From Pleurotus ostreatus/Saccharomyces cerevisiae fusant (lineage: Eukaryota; Opisthokonta), in the NCBI GenBank assembly GCA_024196135.1, contig JAMQCK010000442.1, positions 1 through 22,868 of the forward strand: a stretch of 22,868 bases of DNA, read 5' to 3'. Every line of letters starts with the position of its first letter. The stretch's first letter is position 1. Both the position numbers and the translations under genes were made by a program. The notes below the pieces were generated by a model, which searched no databases, was not told the DNA's origin, and saw only the letters and a list, made by a program, of their open reading frames with translations. Shown piece by piece: positions 18,465-22,868 of this stretch.

Positions 18465-19354
18465 TTCGCGAAGAAGGATGGTTTGACCGTATAACATAGA
18501 CGCAATCCAATCGTGCTTCCTATTCGAGGGCTGCGTATTCTTTTCAGTATACTTAGATAGACGCTTCCCTCCCTCGTACAGTGGGGGCCCAGTTGCCGAA
18601 CCCACCTTCGAGATTGTGGCTCGTGTGCGCGACGCAGTGGATCACCATCAGGTGAAAGATGCGAGGATACCAACTGCTTCCTGCATGCGCATCAGGGCTT
18701 CCGGCGGCGAGCTTTAGCAGATAATCAGCCGGCGTACCTGGGTGGTACGCCTCGGGTGTCGGTCGTGACCTTTGCAGAGGCATATAATTTATTGGCGGGC
18801 CGCGACGACCCGGCGAATGAGCACCTTGCGCGGTGGTCTGCTCGAAGTTCAGCGTCGAGGGGTCAGCTGTGCACTCCGAATTTTGGCCGACCCGAGGATG
18901 TTCGTTCGCCTCGGCGCGTGGTATCAGCAACGAGAAGTATTGTCTCGTTAACTTCAGGATAAGTGGAGAAAATCCTGACGATGAGAAGTGGACCACGCCG
19001 GGGAAGCTCCCTCCGAGAGAAGCTGTATATACGCTGACGTCCATGGTCAGCTACCCATCCTCGAAGACGGGACGCCTCAGACCATCGGAAGGAAACGATA
19101 AATGCAAGATATCACACAAGTGATATTGCTAGGAAAATCTGCGCAGTCGGCTCCGAGGTTTGTCGACCAGTTCGCCAGGCAGTTCGGATAGGCAGCGTTT
19201 CGTAAGGGTTCGAGATACGTGGAAACTCGCGGCGGTGGACAGGATGTCACCGCAGCTATGTTCACTGCGGTCAAGAAGTGAACATGAAAGTCCCATTACC
19301 AGTCTCTGCTACATCGCAACTGCGAGGTCATACATGAGGCAAAGAGTCTGTCTT
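18465..19354. other. Spacer between convergent genes, with an unassigned minus-strand frame
   Basis: The 890-bp spacer separates the stops of the F-box and ABCC genes. A 163-codon minus-strand frame runs 19044-18553. It contains a possible in-frame 57-nt intron (donor GTACGC near 18750, acceptor TGCAG) and has a mixed, non-repetitive composition including SSWYPRIFHLMVIHCVAHTS. I recognise no family and see no upstream promoter signal. It could be a small hypothetical gene, a relic, or chance. Nothing else is visible here. Confidence 0.3.

Positions 19355-22868
<3,514 letters not shown>

Overview
The window looks like nuclear DNA of a filamentous basidiomycete, most likely an Agaricomycete; I cannot name the genus. 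The genes are split by many short introns with fungal GTRNGT-type donors, CTRAY-like branch sites and YAG acceptors. There is also an F-box protein with the N-terminal coiled-coil layout common in mushroom-forming fungi. Exon boundaries below were built by eye from splice motifs, continuous reading frame and family motifs; no alignment or search was run.

Layout: (1) 1-223, possibly the tail of a gene lying mostly upstream. (2) 1937-4261 minus, a seven-exon peroxisomal-type 2,4-dienoyl-CoA reductase (SDR family) whose two largest introns are filled with degenerate tandem repeats. (3) 4262-8919, 4.7 kb without a convincing gene, holding about a dozen unrelated short tandem arrays with units of 19-25 bp. 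(4) 8920-10626 plus, a three-exon HMG-box DNA-binding protein with a long repetitive disordered C-terminal half, followed by more tandem arrays. (5) About 11.1-14.5 kb, a second gene-free stretch. (6) 14524-16138 plus, a ten-exon uridine phosphorylase. (7) 16566-18464 plus, a single-exon F-box protein. (8) 19355 to beyond the right edge, minus, the C-terminal two thirds of an ABCC (MRP/YOR1-type) transporter in at least 20 exons, including exons of 7, 15, 24 and 26 nt.

The genes do not form a pathway or cluster: lipid oxidation, transcription, pyrimidine salvage, ubiquitin targeting and export are separate housekeeping or regulatory functions. I see no CRISPR, phage, defence or biosynthetic system and no intact transposon. 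The most unusual features are the microexons of the ABCC gene, an apparent GA-AG intron in the same gene, the recurring 18-25 bp tandem duplications in introns and intergenic DNA (and, with an 18-bp unit, in coding sequence), and the acidic-aromatic/arginine repeat domain of the HMG-box protein.
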